Assembly (NCBI RefSeq): GCF_025370785.1
Contig: NZ_JAMXFA010000021.1
Location: 57,396-121,395 of the forward strand
Length of the DNA stretch: 64,000 nucleotides
Origin: Laspinema olomoucense D3b
GTDB taxonomy: Bacteria > Cyanobacteriota > Cyanobacteriia > Cyanobacteriales > Laspinemataceae
Direction: 5' to 3'
Positions 18,914 through 27,285 of the stretch are shown piece after piece. The notes beneath the pieces were generated by a model. It worked only from the letters and a program-made list of their open reading frames with translations, was not told the origin of the DNA and did not search any database. The translations under genes were made by a program, and so were the position numbers. Position 1 is the stretch's first letter. Each line of letters starts with the position of its first letter.

Positions 18914-19243
18914 ACGAGCAACTGTTGCAAGGAACTCTGTCCGGCATTTGCCCAAAACTTTCTTGATCCCTACAAAAAAAGACGCGCCCAACAAATTGCG
19001 TTATATCAAGTTTGGCGGATTAACCTAAAAAACCATTTTTTCCTCTTCTCCCCCATCCTTGCAAAGAATGGGGGGAAAGGGGTTAGGTCAGTGTGGGTGT
19101 CAAGCAAACATGATATTAAGCGCGTCTTTACAAAATATAATTTCTGGGTGAATTCACTCTTTTAGGGATACCGAACTGGAATTCCGAGGTTTCTTAAATG
19201 CTCCTAAATCCAGGTTCGGGATTTTTCTGGAGTAAATAAAAAC
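18914..19243. other. Intergenic region after the YdcF-type gene
   Basis: 330 bases without a gene. Near 19050-19080 a hairpin can form from CCCCCATCCTTG and CAAAGAATGGGGG. It may end transcripts arriving from the plus-strand gene. Confidence 0.4.
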
Positions 19244-19429
19244 TTACGGATTTTTCTCATCCATGAGTCCCACCTGAGACCACAGTAGCTTGACCATCAG
19301 CGCTTTAGCAATAGCATTCAATTCTTCCGCTGATTCTGACTCCTCTGGGCCTACGTTGGATTTGGGAGCCCTGGGGGACGAGGATTCATCGTCTTGGTTA
19401 TCAACTTTGGGTGAATCTTCTGGGTTCAT
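19244..19429 (-). CDS. Small hypothetical protein
   Basis: 61 residues from the ATG at 19429 (MNPEDSPKVDNQDDES), with a weak purine-rich site upstream. An earlier in-frame start at 19453 is possible. The N-terminal half is acidic and Ser/Pro-rich, hence probably disordered. The C-terminal half is a likely amphipathic helix (AEELNAIAKALMVKLLWSQVG). I do not recognise a family. The composition bias and helix suggest real coding, but the evidence is thin. Confidence 0.45.
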   Translation of the reverse strand: MNPEDSPKVDNQDDESSSPRAPKSNVGPEESESAEELNAIAKALMVKLLWSQVGLMDEKNP

Positions 19430-19531
19430 GCTGCCTTTACCTTCGAGGATCAATTCGGATATCTGTTCTTACTATAAATCCATTTGTTTCTCTAAAAGGC
19501 GATCGCCGTCTAACCCTGATGTGAAGATTAT

Positions 19532-19573
19532 CCCCAGGAGATTGCGATCGCGATCGCAATCTCCTGGGGATAC
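19532..19573. repeat. Perfect 42-bp palindrome built on two overlapping HIP1 octamers
   Basis: Bases 19532-19573 are a perfect palindrome with no loop. Half-site ATCCCCAGGAGATTGCGATCG meets its reverse complement at 19552/19553, and the centre reads GCGATCGCGATCGC. It lies between two minus-strand genes. As RNA it would give a 20-bp hairpin, so a terminator for the 19613-20080 gene is possible, but no T-run follows on that strand. Confidence 0.9.
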
Positions 19574-19612
19574 ACAAGACCTCGGCAAATTTACCAGAAA
19601 TATTACCCCCCC

Positions 19613-20080
19613 TTATCTAAACAGAGTTAATTCCACCTGCCAGTTTTTCTGCTCAAACTGCTTGCGAGAATAAGGAAATTCTTCCCCGCCTTCTAGCTTA
19701 ATAACATAGTTCTGAAGCTCGGGTATATTTTCTACAACTAGAGGAAATTTACAGGTCATTTTAGAAAAACCAGCTTGTAAAGGTTGGGGGTTCCCTACCC
19801 CTAAGACTCCGGTGGCGATCGGCTGGTGATCGCTATTTTGAATGACAACTTCCGTCCCGGGATGGAGATATCTCTCTTGACTCTGAATGCAGGGGTCTCC
19901 GGGTTCCGTAAATAGTATTTCTACATACCCCGTTAATTTTCCAGGTTGTGACTGGATTGAGTCTCCTGGGTTCATCACGTTTTTGGGACCCGGTGTAGAA
20001 AGGGGCATGAACCCCACTAAAAGTCCCCCCACCGCAAAAACTCCTACAGTTCGTAAAATAAACAAGTTAAGGGTCTTCAT
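19613..20080 (-). CDS. Hypothetical exported protein
   Basis: 155 residues. The N-terminus MKTLNLFILRTVGVFAVGG is a signal peptide or single membrane anchor, with possible cleavage after about residue 28. The mature part has one cysteine pair (GDPCIQS and MTCKF) that could form a disulfide, and a beta-rich pattern (GYVEILF, TEVVIQN, NWQVELTLF). I do not recognise the family. The start is ATG at 20080 with no earlier in-frame option. Confidence 0.65.
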   Translation of the reverse strand: MKTLNLFILRTVGVFAVGGLLVGFMPLSTPGPKNVMNPGDSIQSQPGKLTGYVEILFTEPGDPCIQSQERYLHPGTEVVIQNSDHQPIATGVLGVGNPQPLQAGFSKMTCKFPLVVENIPELQNYVIKLEGGEEFPYSRKQFEQKNWQVELTLFR

Positions 20081-21008
20081 AAATTTGGCATTGATTGCTG
20101 TTTGTTAGGATGTTAATAAACCGATGCCTTATTCTGGACTTTTTTTTAAATATAATCAGCCTTTGAAGGCATCAAAGGGAGCGGGGCTGACTACCGAATG
20201 CTGCCAGAACTCTAGTTTTTATTTTCCCAGCATTCCCTGAATTTATTCATCATTCTTAAGGGGGATCTTATAAAATTGGTACCCTCTTCCTCTGAGTCCC
20301 GCTATCTTTATCTTAAACAGGCTGAAATGGGTGTGGTTGGAAGTCGGATTACTGGCGATGGATTTAATCAATAAAGGTCTTACTCTTGAGTTGTTTCTTG
20401 AGTTTCGCCCCCCTTTTAATTGATTATTTTTAGACTTTTACCTCAAAAAAAACATATTTTTTTCATACAAATCCCCAATTTGAGAAACCTTAAATTACCT
20501 GAATTGCTCTATAGAGCGCCTCCCTATCAGTTAGACAAGATGGGCGTGATTTACCCTTACTATGGTTGATGGAGCATTCACTTCAGGAAGACTGCTGATA
20601 GAGGTCCCGTAGGCTGGAGTCACACCTAGCACGATTCCAAAATTTTATCCCGAAAATAAGCGATTTTGGGGTAAAGAGAGATGTGGTTTTTAGGGCTTGT
20701 GCGCGATTTAGACTAGAGCAGCGAGTTGCTATAGGGCAAAAAAGTCGAAATTAGAGCGATCGCGATCGCTACCAAGCGGTGATAGGGATTATTCATGCCC
20801 GTGATAGGAGTCCCTTCCATTTTCAAAGAAATTGGAGAAGATCCAAAGAGTAGAACCTAAAGTCTGAAGCCGACCACCCGCTTGAGCAACCTAAACCTCT
20901 TGCGGATCAGTCAATACATTGAGAGCCATCCGGGTTGACCCCATAAGAGGCTGTAATGTCCATGCAAGTGCTGACTTAGCACCCGCTCGTAACAACAGAG
21001 GAAACCAG
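20081..21008. other. Long intergenic region upstream of the Mo-nitrogenase C-terminal-like gene
   Basis: About 930 bases without a gene. It includes the perfect palindrome GCTCTATAGAGC near 20510, an inverted repeat CCAAAAT / ATTTTGG near 20635-20670, and a small hairpin GTGCT-GACTT-AGCAC about 35 bases before the start at 21009. An in-frame ATG at 20919 would extend the downstream protein by 30 unconserved residues and was not used. Confidence 0.45.
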
Positions 21009-21386
21009 ATGAATGTATTAGATTATACCATACAGCATCTAATTCGCATCACTTGGATAGAGCTTTCTGAAAAAGCGCCCACACAAAGCGATCGTTCTAC
21101 GGTTCCAACTCGTGCAGACCAGGCATTTTTCCAGCCATTAGGCCCCCTCAAGCACTGGCTCGATCGCCTAGAAGTTCGCGATCGCCAAATGGCGCATAGC
21201 TTGTGTAAGCTGATCCCCTCTCAATGTCCCTTTGAACGGGATATCAAAGTTGGGGATCGCGTCTTATTTCACATTCCGCCCCTATGTAAACTCAACCCAT
21301 TTTATGAGCAGTTTGTAGGGCTGCGCTTCCGCGCATTATGTTATTTAGTCGATGAATGTGGTGAGGACGTCACCGTTTACTGTTAA
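21009..21386 (+). CDS. Mo-dependent nitrogenase C-terminal-like protein
   Basis: 125 residues from the ATG at 21009, preceded by AGAGGAAA. The C-terminal half carries the whole family signature: LCKLIPSQCPFERDI, FHIPPLCKLNPFYEQFVGL and RFRALCYLVDECGEDV. It has five or more conserved cysteines and a probable small alpha-helical fold. Despite the Pfam name, such short proteins are widespread in cyanobacteria that lack nitrogenase. No nif gene is nearby, so a role in nitrogen fixation cannot be assumed. Convergent with the TgpA-like gene, 45 bases apart. Confidence 0.85.
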   Translation: MNVLDYTIQHLIRITWIELSEKAPTQSDRSTVPTRADQAFFQPLGPLKHWLDRLEVRDRQMAHSLCKLIPSQCPFERDIKVGDRVLFHIPPLCKLNPFYEQFVGLRFRALCYLVDECGEDVTVYC

Positions 21387-21431
21387 ACCAAACCCGGTTT
21401 TTCGCCCTCACTCTGCTTGACCCAACCCCTG

Positions 21432-23720
21432 CTACTTTCGTCGGAGTTGCGATCGCTTTTTCAATTCCTCTAACCGTTGCTGCAGAAGAGCCAAATTCGG
21501 TTGACTGCCCCCATAACGCCAACTCACATAAGCGTGAGAAATCTCCTCGACTGCGGATGCGTCAGTCTGGGGTTGATGTTGATGCAACTCTCGCGCATAC
21601 TCGAAGGGAGTTTGAGCAGGATGTTTGCGATATCCCTGGCGTCCTAACGTATCCAGCATTTGCTGATACAGTCGTTCCACTGGGGGCATTTTTGCCAAAA
21701 ACCGACGATAGCGCCACTGTCGGAAAGCGTCCCAAGCTAACCAAACTAGAAATGCCACACCCGTGAGTAAGATTGAACCGGCAAAGAGTCCCACCCAGCC
21801 TCGGGTAAACAGCCGCAGTACCCACACAATGCTACCCACCAGCCAACCGCCGAGGATAGAAAAGACCGCTTGCAGAAATCCCGTCACCGGAGAAGGCAGC
21901 CACCCTGCAACCCACCGCCACAACATCCGCAACACGCTAAAGGGCTGATATTCTTGAATGGATGGGGGAACGATTTCATGACCGGGAATCGGATCAAAGG
22001 CAAACCAACCATATTGAGGAAAATACACCTCCGTCATGGCATAGGCGTCAGTGTTACGAACGATATAAAGTCCGGTAAAGGGATTAAACTCACCGGGTGC
22101 AAACCCCACGACTAAGCGAGAAGGAATCCCAATGGAACGCAGCATGACGGTATAGACGGTGGAGAAGTGGTCCGGATAGCCTCCCTTTTGCTGGAACAGA
22201 AACGTCTCGACCAAATCATCCTCGGGTCCTAAAAAAGGCAGTCCAAAGGGATCGTTCGGAATGCTGTAGTTTTGTTTGAGATATTGAGCTAGGTATAGGG
22301 CTTTTTCGTAGGGGGAGGTTAAGGGATTGGGTGCGCCTGCTAAAATTTCCTCAGTATGTTGGCGCAGGCGATCGCTGATTTCGGGGGGGACTTGCAAGTA
22401 ATAATTGCGAATCGCCTTGGGATAGGTTGTGGGGGATTGAGAAAGGGCGGCGCGATCGCGATACGGAACTTCTGAAATCACGGTGTAAGTCAGTCCTTCC
22501 ACCAAACCCAAGGGCGATCGCAGACTCCCTTCCGTATCAAACGTCACCTGTTCAGTGGGAAAATAAAGCGATTTTGGCTCATACAGGGCCGGAATAATAT
22601 TCGGTAAATCTGAAACGGCTGTATAGCTTTGAACGATCTCTTGAGTTCTCCCGACTCGGCTCCGGTCAAAGGGAACATGAAATTGATAGGACCAACTGGG
22701 ACGGCGTAGGGTGGTCGCTTCTTCATTGCGACCGATTTCCCAGCCTTTCCCGGTATAGCGGTCAAACGCCAAGACGCGCCAAAATCCCTCCGCTTGCGAT
22801 CGCACCCGCATCACGACTTTGGGTTTCATTTCGCCTCGGAGATTTTGGTTCATCCGGTTATTGAACCCATAATAAAAGGTATCATCAATCTCACCGGGTC
22901 CATCGGTGCCATCCCCCCCGGTGCCGTCTCCTTCGCCGTTCTCATAGCCCGGATTGACAATTTGACGACCATCCAAATCTCCAGGAATTTCAATGGGAGA
23001 ACTCACGGGAAAGGTCTGTAATTGATAGCCCGGAAAGCGCGGCATGACTGCAAAAATGACCAGTCCGATCGCCAGAACCAGACTAAATAGGAAACCGTAA
23101 AAACCGAGTTGAGAATAGTTGATTTTCTTTTTTTTCCGGGGTCCCGTGGGACGTTTCTCCGGTTTCAGTCCTAGGCGCGATCGATAATCCAAGACCAACG
23201 TCGGCAGGGCGATCGCCAAAAAGATTAATAATAACGGGGCAAAAGCTAACGTTTGGCTCACGGTTCCCGCTACCCCCAACAGGATCAATCCGATGACCAT
23301 CGAATAGCCCAAATCCGAGCGCCGGGGGAGGTCAAAACTATGGAGAACCTGAACTTGAATCAGCAGTTCAGCCAGAACAACCCGGGTATCGTTGAGTGCC
23401 TCAATTAAGCGCCCGAAAAACGAACCCAGGGCCACGAGCATCCCAATCGCCAGCAAAAATTTAACAGCAATATTGCGATCGCGGCGGCGATACCAACTCC
23501 AGGTTGCTCCCAGAATACTCAAGGGGACTGCCCAAAGGCTCATCGTCGTCCCTGCCGCCACATCCGTTGCAATAATCCCCACGATGACAAGGGCCTGCAC
23601 CAGTACCCGCAGCATCAGCGAGTCCTCCGGAGTCGGAGGTTTGCTTGCCTCGATTTGCTGTCGGATCCTACGCCAGACGGGAATAAGGGACAGATGCCGA
23701 ATCCCTGACGAGTTAAACAT
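21432..23720 (-). CDS. TgpA-like transglutaminase-fold membrane protein with degenerate active site
   Basis: 762 residues. Five to six N-terminal membrane helices (about 45-230, DUF3488 region) are followed by an extracytoplasmic transglutaminase-like domain (about 430-590), another helix (about 635-665) and a C-terminal DUF4129-like region (LYQQMLDTLGRQGYRK, then TPFEYAREL). The expected catalytic Gly-x-Cys-x-His reads Gly-Tyr-Pro516-Asp-His, and the DAHAW histidine is Tyr560. Only the Asp of FDPIPG remains. The fold is clear (MLRSIGIPSRLVVGFAPGE), but protease or crosslinking activity is unlikely. It follows patU by 90 bases on the same strand and may be co-transcribed. Confidence 0.88.
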   Translation of the reverse strand: MFNSSGIRHLSLIPVWRRIRQQIEASKPPTPEDSLMLRVLVQALVIVGIIATDVAAGTTMSLWAVPLSILGATWSWYRRRDRNIAVKFLLAIGMLVALGSFFGRLIEALNDTRVVLAELLIQVQVLHSFDLPRRSDLGYSMVIGLILLGVAGTVSQTLAFAPLLLIFLAIALPTLVLDYRSRLGLKPEKRPTGPRKKKKINYSQLGFYGFLFSLVLAIGLVIFAVMPRFPGYQLQTFPVSSPIEIPGDLDGRQIVNPGYENGEGDGTGGDGTDGPGEIDDTFYYGFNNRMNQNLRGEMKPKVVMRVRSQAEGFWRVLAFDRYTGKGWEIGRNEEATTLRRPSWSYQFHVPFDRSRVGRTQEIVQSYTAVSDLPNIIPALYEPKSLYFPTEQVTFDTEGSLRSPLGLVEGLTYTVISEVPYRDRAALSQSPTTYPKAIRNYYLQVPPEISDRLRQHTEEILAGAPNPLTSPYEKALYLAQYLKQNYSIPNDPFGLPFLGPEDDLVETFLFQQKGGYPDHFSTVYTVMLRSIGIPSRLVVGFAPGEFNPFTGLYIVRNTDAYAMTEVYFPQYGWFAFDPIPGHEIVPPSIQEYQPFSVLRMLWRWVAGWLPSPVTGFLQAVFSILGGWLVGSIVWVLRLFTRGWVGLFAGSILLTGVAFLVWLAWDAFRQWRYRRFLAKMPPVERLYQQMLDTLGRQGYRKHPAQTPFEYARELHQHQPQTDASAVEEISHAYVSWRYGGSQPNLALLQQRLEELKKRSQLRRK

Positions 23721-23810
23721 AGTGATGAAGGAGAAAAGAACAAAAGAGTGTCTTTATTCCTTCCTAATTTACTCTATAGAGCGGATGAATGCGGACGTTG
23801 CCCCTTCCTT

Positions 23811-24947
23811 CTAGGAGAGACGCACCACAAAGGTCAGGGCGTTATGGTATTCGTTATGGAAGCGCACTTCTAATAAATAGGAGCAGTCTGGTTGTGGCTC
23901 AAACAGTTCAACGTGCAAACATCCGGCATTGGGACGAGAGGTGGTAGACTGAGCCTCACCCCCGCGCAGTTGCAAGGTCCCACCAGAGGGGAATTCGCCC
24001 CGGACTCGCAGACATCCTAGGGATTGAGTCTGTTTAGAGGGGTCCTGATTCAGTTTCCCCACACATTCCACCCGAATGCTCAACATTCCGGCACTGGTGA
24101 GCCATTGTCGTTCCACTGGCCCTCCCGAAGCACTCACGCTTAAGGTCAGGGTCCCCATAATTTCTCGGGCCGCCAGTAAGCAAAGGACCATTTGCTGATC
24201 CGCACTGGCCCCTTCGTAGGTGGGGGGAAAATCAACGGTTCCACTGGCTAGGGGATTCATCGCCTCTGCACTGGATCCACGGGTGGGAGACATCGCCAGG
24301 GCCCATCCCGCTAACTGGTGCAGTTGAGGACGGCGATCGGGAAATAATCCTTCTACTGCCCGAACTAATTTAGCGCCATCTTGCAAGGAAGATTGGATCA
24401 GAACCCGGCATTCTTCTAAAAGTTGGGTGAGGACAGTCGCCGGGAGAGTGACGGGCAAACTCAACAAGGGCAACTGGGTCAACCAATCGAAAGCCGGAAC
24501 TTTTTTCTCTTCCGGAAAATCTAAATATTCAGGTTCGTAATCCAACAGTTCATTTTCCCAGGGAAATAGGGGGGGATGATGTTGAATTTCAGTTTCCAGT
24601 CGGCGTTTCACAAGTGTGTAAAAACGGTCTTGCACGGCAGGTATCTCTCCTGGTTTAAGTGGTCGCTCTCCGTTGAGACTCACTCCCTCGTCCAGTTCGG
24701 TAAACCCTGCTTCTGATTTACCCTCAATAGAGGGCGATCGCTCGATTGGTTCAGAATCGAGAGGGTCTAAGTTATTCTGAGCTAAAGGGTTGTCTAAGTC
24801 TGCTTCCGGAGGTGTTTCCGGACTGGTTAGCTCTTCCATTTGCGGCATCGAGTCTGGCTCACAGAGTTGGAACAGCCAGCCGAGAATTCGCTCTTGAATA
24901 GCTTCTGAGTTGGCAAGGTTTTGAAAAACTTGCTCGTCCCTATCCAT
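23811..24947 (-). CDS. patU: PatU-like heterocyst-pattern protein
   Basis: 378 residues, ATG start 11 bases after the hetZ stop, so translationally close to it. The N-terminus (about 1-100) is acidic, Pro/Ser-rich and probably disordered. The recognisable core begins with HHPPLFPWENELLDYEPEY (about 135-153), continues through LPATVLTQLLEECRVLIQSS and ends in a beta-rich domain (LLEVRFHNEYHNALTFVV). In Anabaena PCC 7120, patU is split into patU5 and patU3 and acts with hetZ in heterocyst patterning. Here it is one intact frame. The call rests on both sequence and position next to hetZ. Confidence 0.8.
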   Translation of the reverse strand: MDRDEQVFQNLANSEAIQERILGWLFQLCEPDSMPQMEELTSPETPPEADLDNPLAQNNLDPLDSEPIERSPSIEGKSEAGFTELDEGVSLNGERPLKPGEIPAVQDRFYTLVKRRLETEIQHHPPLFPWENELLDYEPEYLDFPEEKKVPAFDWLTQLPLLSLPVTLPATVLTQLLEECRVLIQSSLQDGAKLVRAVEGLFPDRRPQLHQLAGWALAMSPTRGSSAEAMNPLASGTVDFPPTYEGASADQQMVLCLLAAREIMGTLTLSVSASGGPVERQWLTSAGMLSIRVECVGKLNQDPSKQTQSLGCLRVRGEFPSGGTLQLRGGEAQSTTSRPNAGCLHVELFEPQPDCSYLLEVRFHNEYHNALTFVVRLS

Positions 24948-24958
24948 GTCTTACCCCC

Positions 24959-26128
24959 CTATTCATCTGTAGATGCATTATTTCCGGAATCGCGCTCGTT
25001 GCGAAGATGCCATGCGGCTTCTAATAGTCTAAACCACCGTTTCTGCACTTGGTTAACCGTACATTCTAAGAGTTTGGCAATGTCCGAATCCTTCGCGCCT
25101 TGTTGCTTTAATCGGAGTAATTTCCGTTGGGGATCTTCTAGGCTGTCTTGAAATTGTTGCCACCGTTCCGGGGTTAACCCTAAGTTTCGCTCTAAATCAG
25201 CTTCTAACCATTCATGGACCAGTTCCCAGCGGTGAGAGAGGGCAAATCGAATCAAATGATATTTAAAGCGTTGCTGCAAGTAATCCCGCTGTCGGGGAGT
25301 CACGCCTAAAATTTCTTCGATTTCATTAGTGGGTAAATCTTGCAATCGCAAAATAAAATAGTCCGCACAGTCGTTTTGTCCTCTCTCTTGCAGGTAAGCC
25401 AGCACTTCTTTGATGACGGTTTCGCGTAAGGAATCATCAGCAGGCTCTAGATCGCGATCAACCATCGCATTTCGCACTTGCTGCACTGAGGAGTCATTCC
25501 AGGTTTGGTCTGAGTCTAGGGAGGACCCTTCGGCAGCCTGTTCCATATCCACGGTTGTTTCGGGCGGTTGCTGCTGGGAAAAGGTTTGTGCTCGCAAGAT
25601 CAGCAGTTGTTGCGATCGCCCTCCCGATAGCGGAATCCGCCGTTTAGCATACCGTTCAGTGAATGCCATATATTCCGACAGTTCTAACAAGGTCGTGGGG
25701 GAAAAGGTCCCCTCCAGTTGCGCTTCCCGTCGAAACGCATTTAACGATTCCACATAAAATCCTTGCAGAAAATCTTCGATTAAGTTCAAGCGAGCTTGAT
25801 AACTCGATTGGATTTGAGGCGGCGTAATGTAGCGATAAACCATCGCACTGAGGGTACTGTGTAATTCAACTCTTCCCCCTCGCGCCCCAAAATTATAATA
25901 AAACAGACATTGCTGTAAGCGATGTCGCGATAAAGTCACTCTCCATTTTTCTTCTTCTCCTGATGCTTTAATTCTTTGACTTTCTTGGCAAATCCGGTTA
26001 ACTTCTGCCGCAATGCGATCGGCGACTTCCCGGCATTTTTGGTCAGAAGAACGGGTATTTTGCTGGAGTTCTGTAAATAGAAGTTGAAAAATATCTTCTT
26101 CCACGCGCCCCTCGATTTTTCCCATCAT
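24959..26128 (-). CDS. hetZ: Heterocyst differentiation protein HetZ
   Basis: About 389 residues from the ATG at 26128 (a second ATG follows at once; a TTG at 26149 is less likely). Conserved HetZ blocks are ELHSTLSAMVYRYITPP, IEDFLQGFYVESLNAFRRE, LSEYMAFTERYAKRRIPL and LILRAQTFSQQQPPETTVD. The C-terminus has helix-turn-helix-like segments (LPTNEIEEILGVTPRQRDYL and SDIAKLLECTVNQVQKRWF), consistent with HetZ being a DNA-binding regulator. In Anabaena it acts early in heterocyst commitment. Many non-heterocystous filamentous species also keep it, with unknown role. Operon-like with patU downstream, divergent from the gene at 26220. Confidence 0.9.
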   Translation of the reverse strand: MMGKIEGRVEEDIFQLLFTELQQNTRSSDQKCREVADRIAAEVNRICQESQRIKASGEEEKWRVTLSRHRLQQCLFYYNFGARGGRVELHSTLSAMVYRYITPPQIQSSYQARLNLIEDFLQGFYVESLNAFRREAQLEGTFSPTTLLELSEYMAFTERYAKRRIPLSGGRSQQLLILRAQTFSQQQPPETTVDMEQAAEGSSLDSDQTWNDSSVQQVRNAMVDRDLEPADDSLRETVIKEVLAYLQERGQNDCADYFILRLQDLPTNEIEEILGVTPRQRDYLQQRFKYHLIRFALSHRWELVHEWLEADLERNLGLTPERWQQFQDSLEDPQRKLLRLKQQGAKDSDIAKLLECTVNQVQKRWFRLLEAAWHLRNERDSGNNASTDE

Positions 26129-26219
26129 GGTGGTTTTGTTAAGTATCAACCCCCTAGTCCAGCTAGGGATGACTACAGCTAAACTTAAATGGATGATAGA
26201 AAGCTCGACCTATTTAACA

Positions 26220-26714
26220 ATGAATTTAGATCGACAAGTTCAGCTTCTGATTGACAATGCACCCCAAGATGGTCAAACTCCTGGTATCGTGGCTGCGATC
26301 GCGCCAGCGTTGAAGCAACTGGCTTTGCAATTGCGCCATTCCCAGTATTATATCCTGCAAACTCTTAATCAACGTTGGATGGTGACGGCGTTACGCAATC
26401 GCGCTCAACCTGATCTGGAGAAACAGGTAATTTATGCTTTTCCTTCAGTTAAGGACGCCAGCAACGGTGCTTATGCTCCCAAAGATTCACAAGCAGTGGC
26501 TGTGCCGGTCCCGGTTATTCATATTTTATTTCAAATGGTGGCAATTGATACCCTCGATAGTGTGGTTTTTTTTGAAAAATCAGGAGATGTTTCTGCCGGG
26601 ACGGAGGTCCGTCGTCAGGACCTTCAAACCCTGATTCAAGCACAGTTACAACAACATCTGCAATCCCCATCCAATCCGCTTAAATCTCGCCCGGTCCCGC
26701 CGGATATTGCCTAG
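26220..26714 (+). CDS. Conserved cyanobacterial hypothetical protein next to hetZ
   Basis: 164 residues from the ATG at 26220 (MNLDRQVQLLIDNAPQDG). The 31 upstream in-frame codons overlap the hetZ control region and look unconserved. It is a soluble protein with two likely domains: a helical N-terminus (GIVAAIAPALKQLALQLRH) and a beta-rich part (YYILQTLNQRWMVTALRNR, then QVIYAFPSVKDA). The tail is Pro-rich. No catalytic motif. The shared 91-base upstream region with hetZ suggests coupled control. I do not know a function. Confidence 0.7.
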   Translation: MNLDRQVQLLIDNAPQDGQTPGIVAAIAPALKQLALQLRHSQYYILQTLNQRWMVTALRNRAQPDLEKQVIYAFPSVKDASNGAYAPKDSQAVAVPVPVIHILFQMVAIDTLDSVVFFEKSGDVSAGTEVRRQDLQTLIQAQLQQHLQSPSNPLKSRPVPPDIA

Positions 26715-27285
26715 TTCCGACCCAGGGGGCTGCCTCGGATTGGTTCGAGGGGAGTCTCAGTTTAGTCAGGTTAGCCCTTTTTGAGTAACTCTCCCCTGAA
26801 CAGTCGGGAGAAATAGCTAGATGGCAAAGGGCTAGTCCTGCTCACCCGGATGGTGAGGGCTATTGGATGGGGCCTCTGTCGAGTTTTCTTTCTGTTTAGC
26901 ACTCTGTTAACCGGGCAACCGCTTTGTTAAATCGGTTGTCGGGTGAATATTTCCACCGTATTAATGGATCTATTCCACAAAAACGCTCCCGGTTCATTGG
27001 GCTAAGGGCCTAAGCAATTGACCCTTGCGGGCAAACTCCTTCGTTCCGGAGTTTCGGTGTCACTGCCGCAGCAGAGGTCCCGAAAGGACGCAGGGAAATT
27101 GAGCAACTTTAAGAGCGATCGCAATTTCCTTTAAAAAGGGTTAAGCGCGATCGCGCCCGTTGAAAATTAGAGCCCTCGACGGCGATCGCCTTAGAACCCT
27201 CAACACCCTCAACGGACCGTTAGCGGTTCATCTGCGGTGCGATTTTGCTACATAAGGATCCACCCGACCGGCTGAACGCTCATTG
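26715..27285. other. Convergent intergenic region rich in small hairpins
   Basis: 570 bases between the ends of two convergent genes. At least four stem-loops can be drawn: TCTCCC / GGGAGA (26790-26811), GCTCACC / GGTGAG (26840-26858), GGCAACCG / CGGTTGTC (26914-26940) and AACTCC / GGAGTT (27034-27053). One may be the terminator of the 26220 gene. The density would also fit an unannotated structured RNA. No ORF has coding character. Confidence 0.45.

Noticed and set aside
19290..19673. 127-residue plus-strand ORF
   Set aside because: Runs through the 42-bp palindrome and overlaps two better minus-strand genes. Composition is Ser/Arg-rich, as expected for an antisense frame.
20919..21008. Longer form of the Mo-nitrogenase C-terminal-like protein
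   Set aside because: The added 30 residues look unconserved, and the ATG at 21009 has the clear ribosome site.
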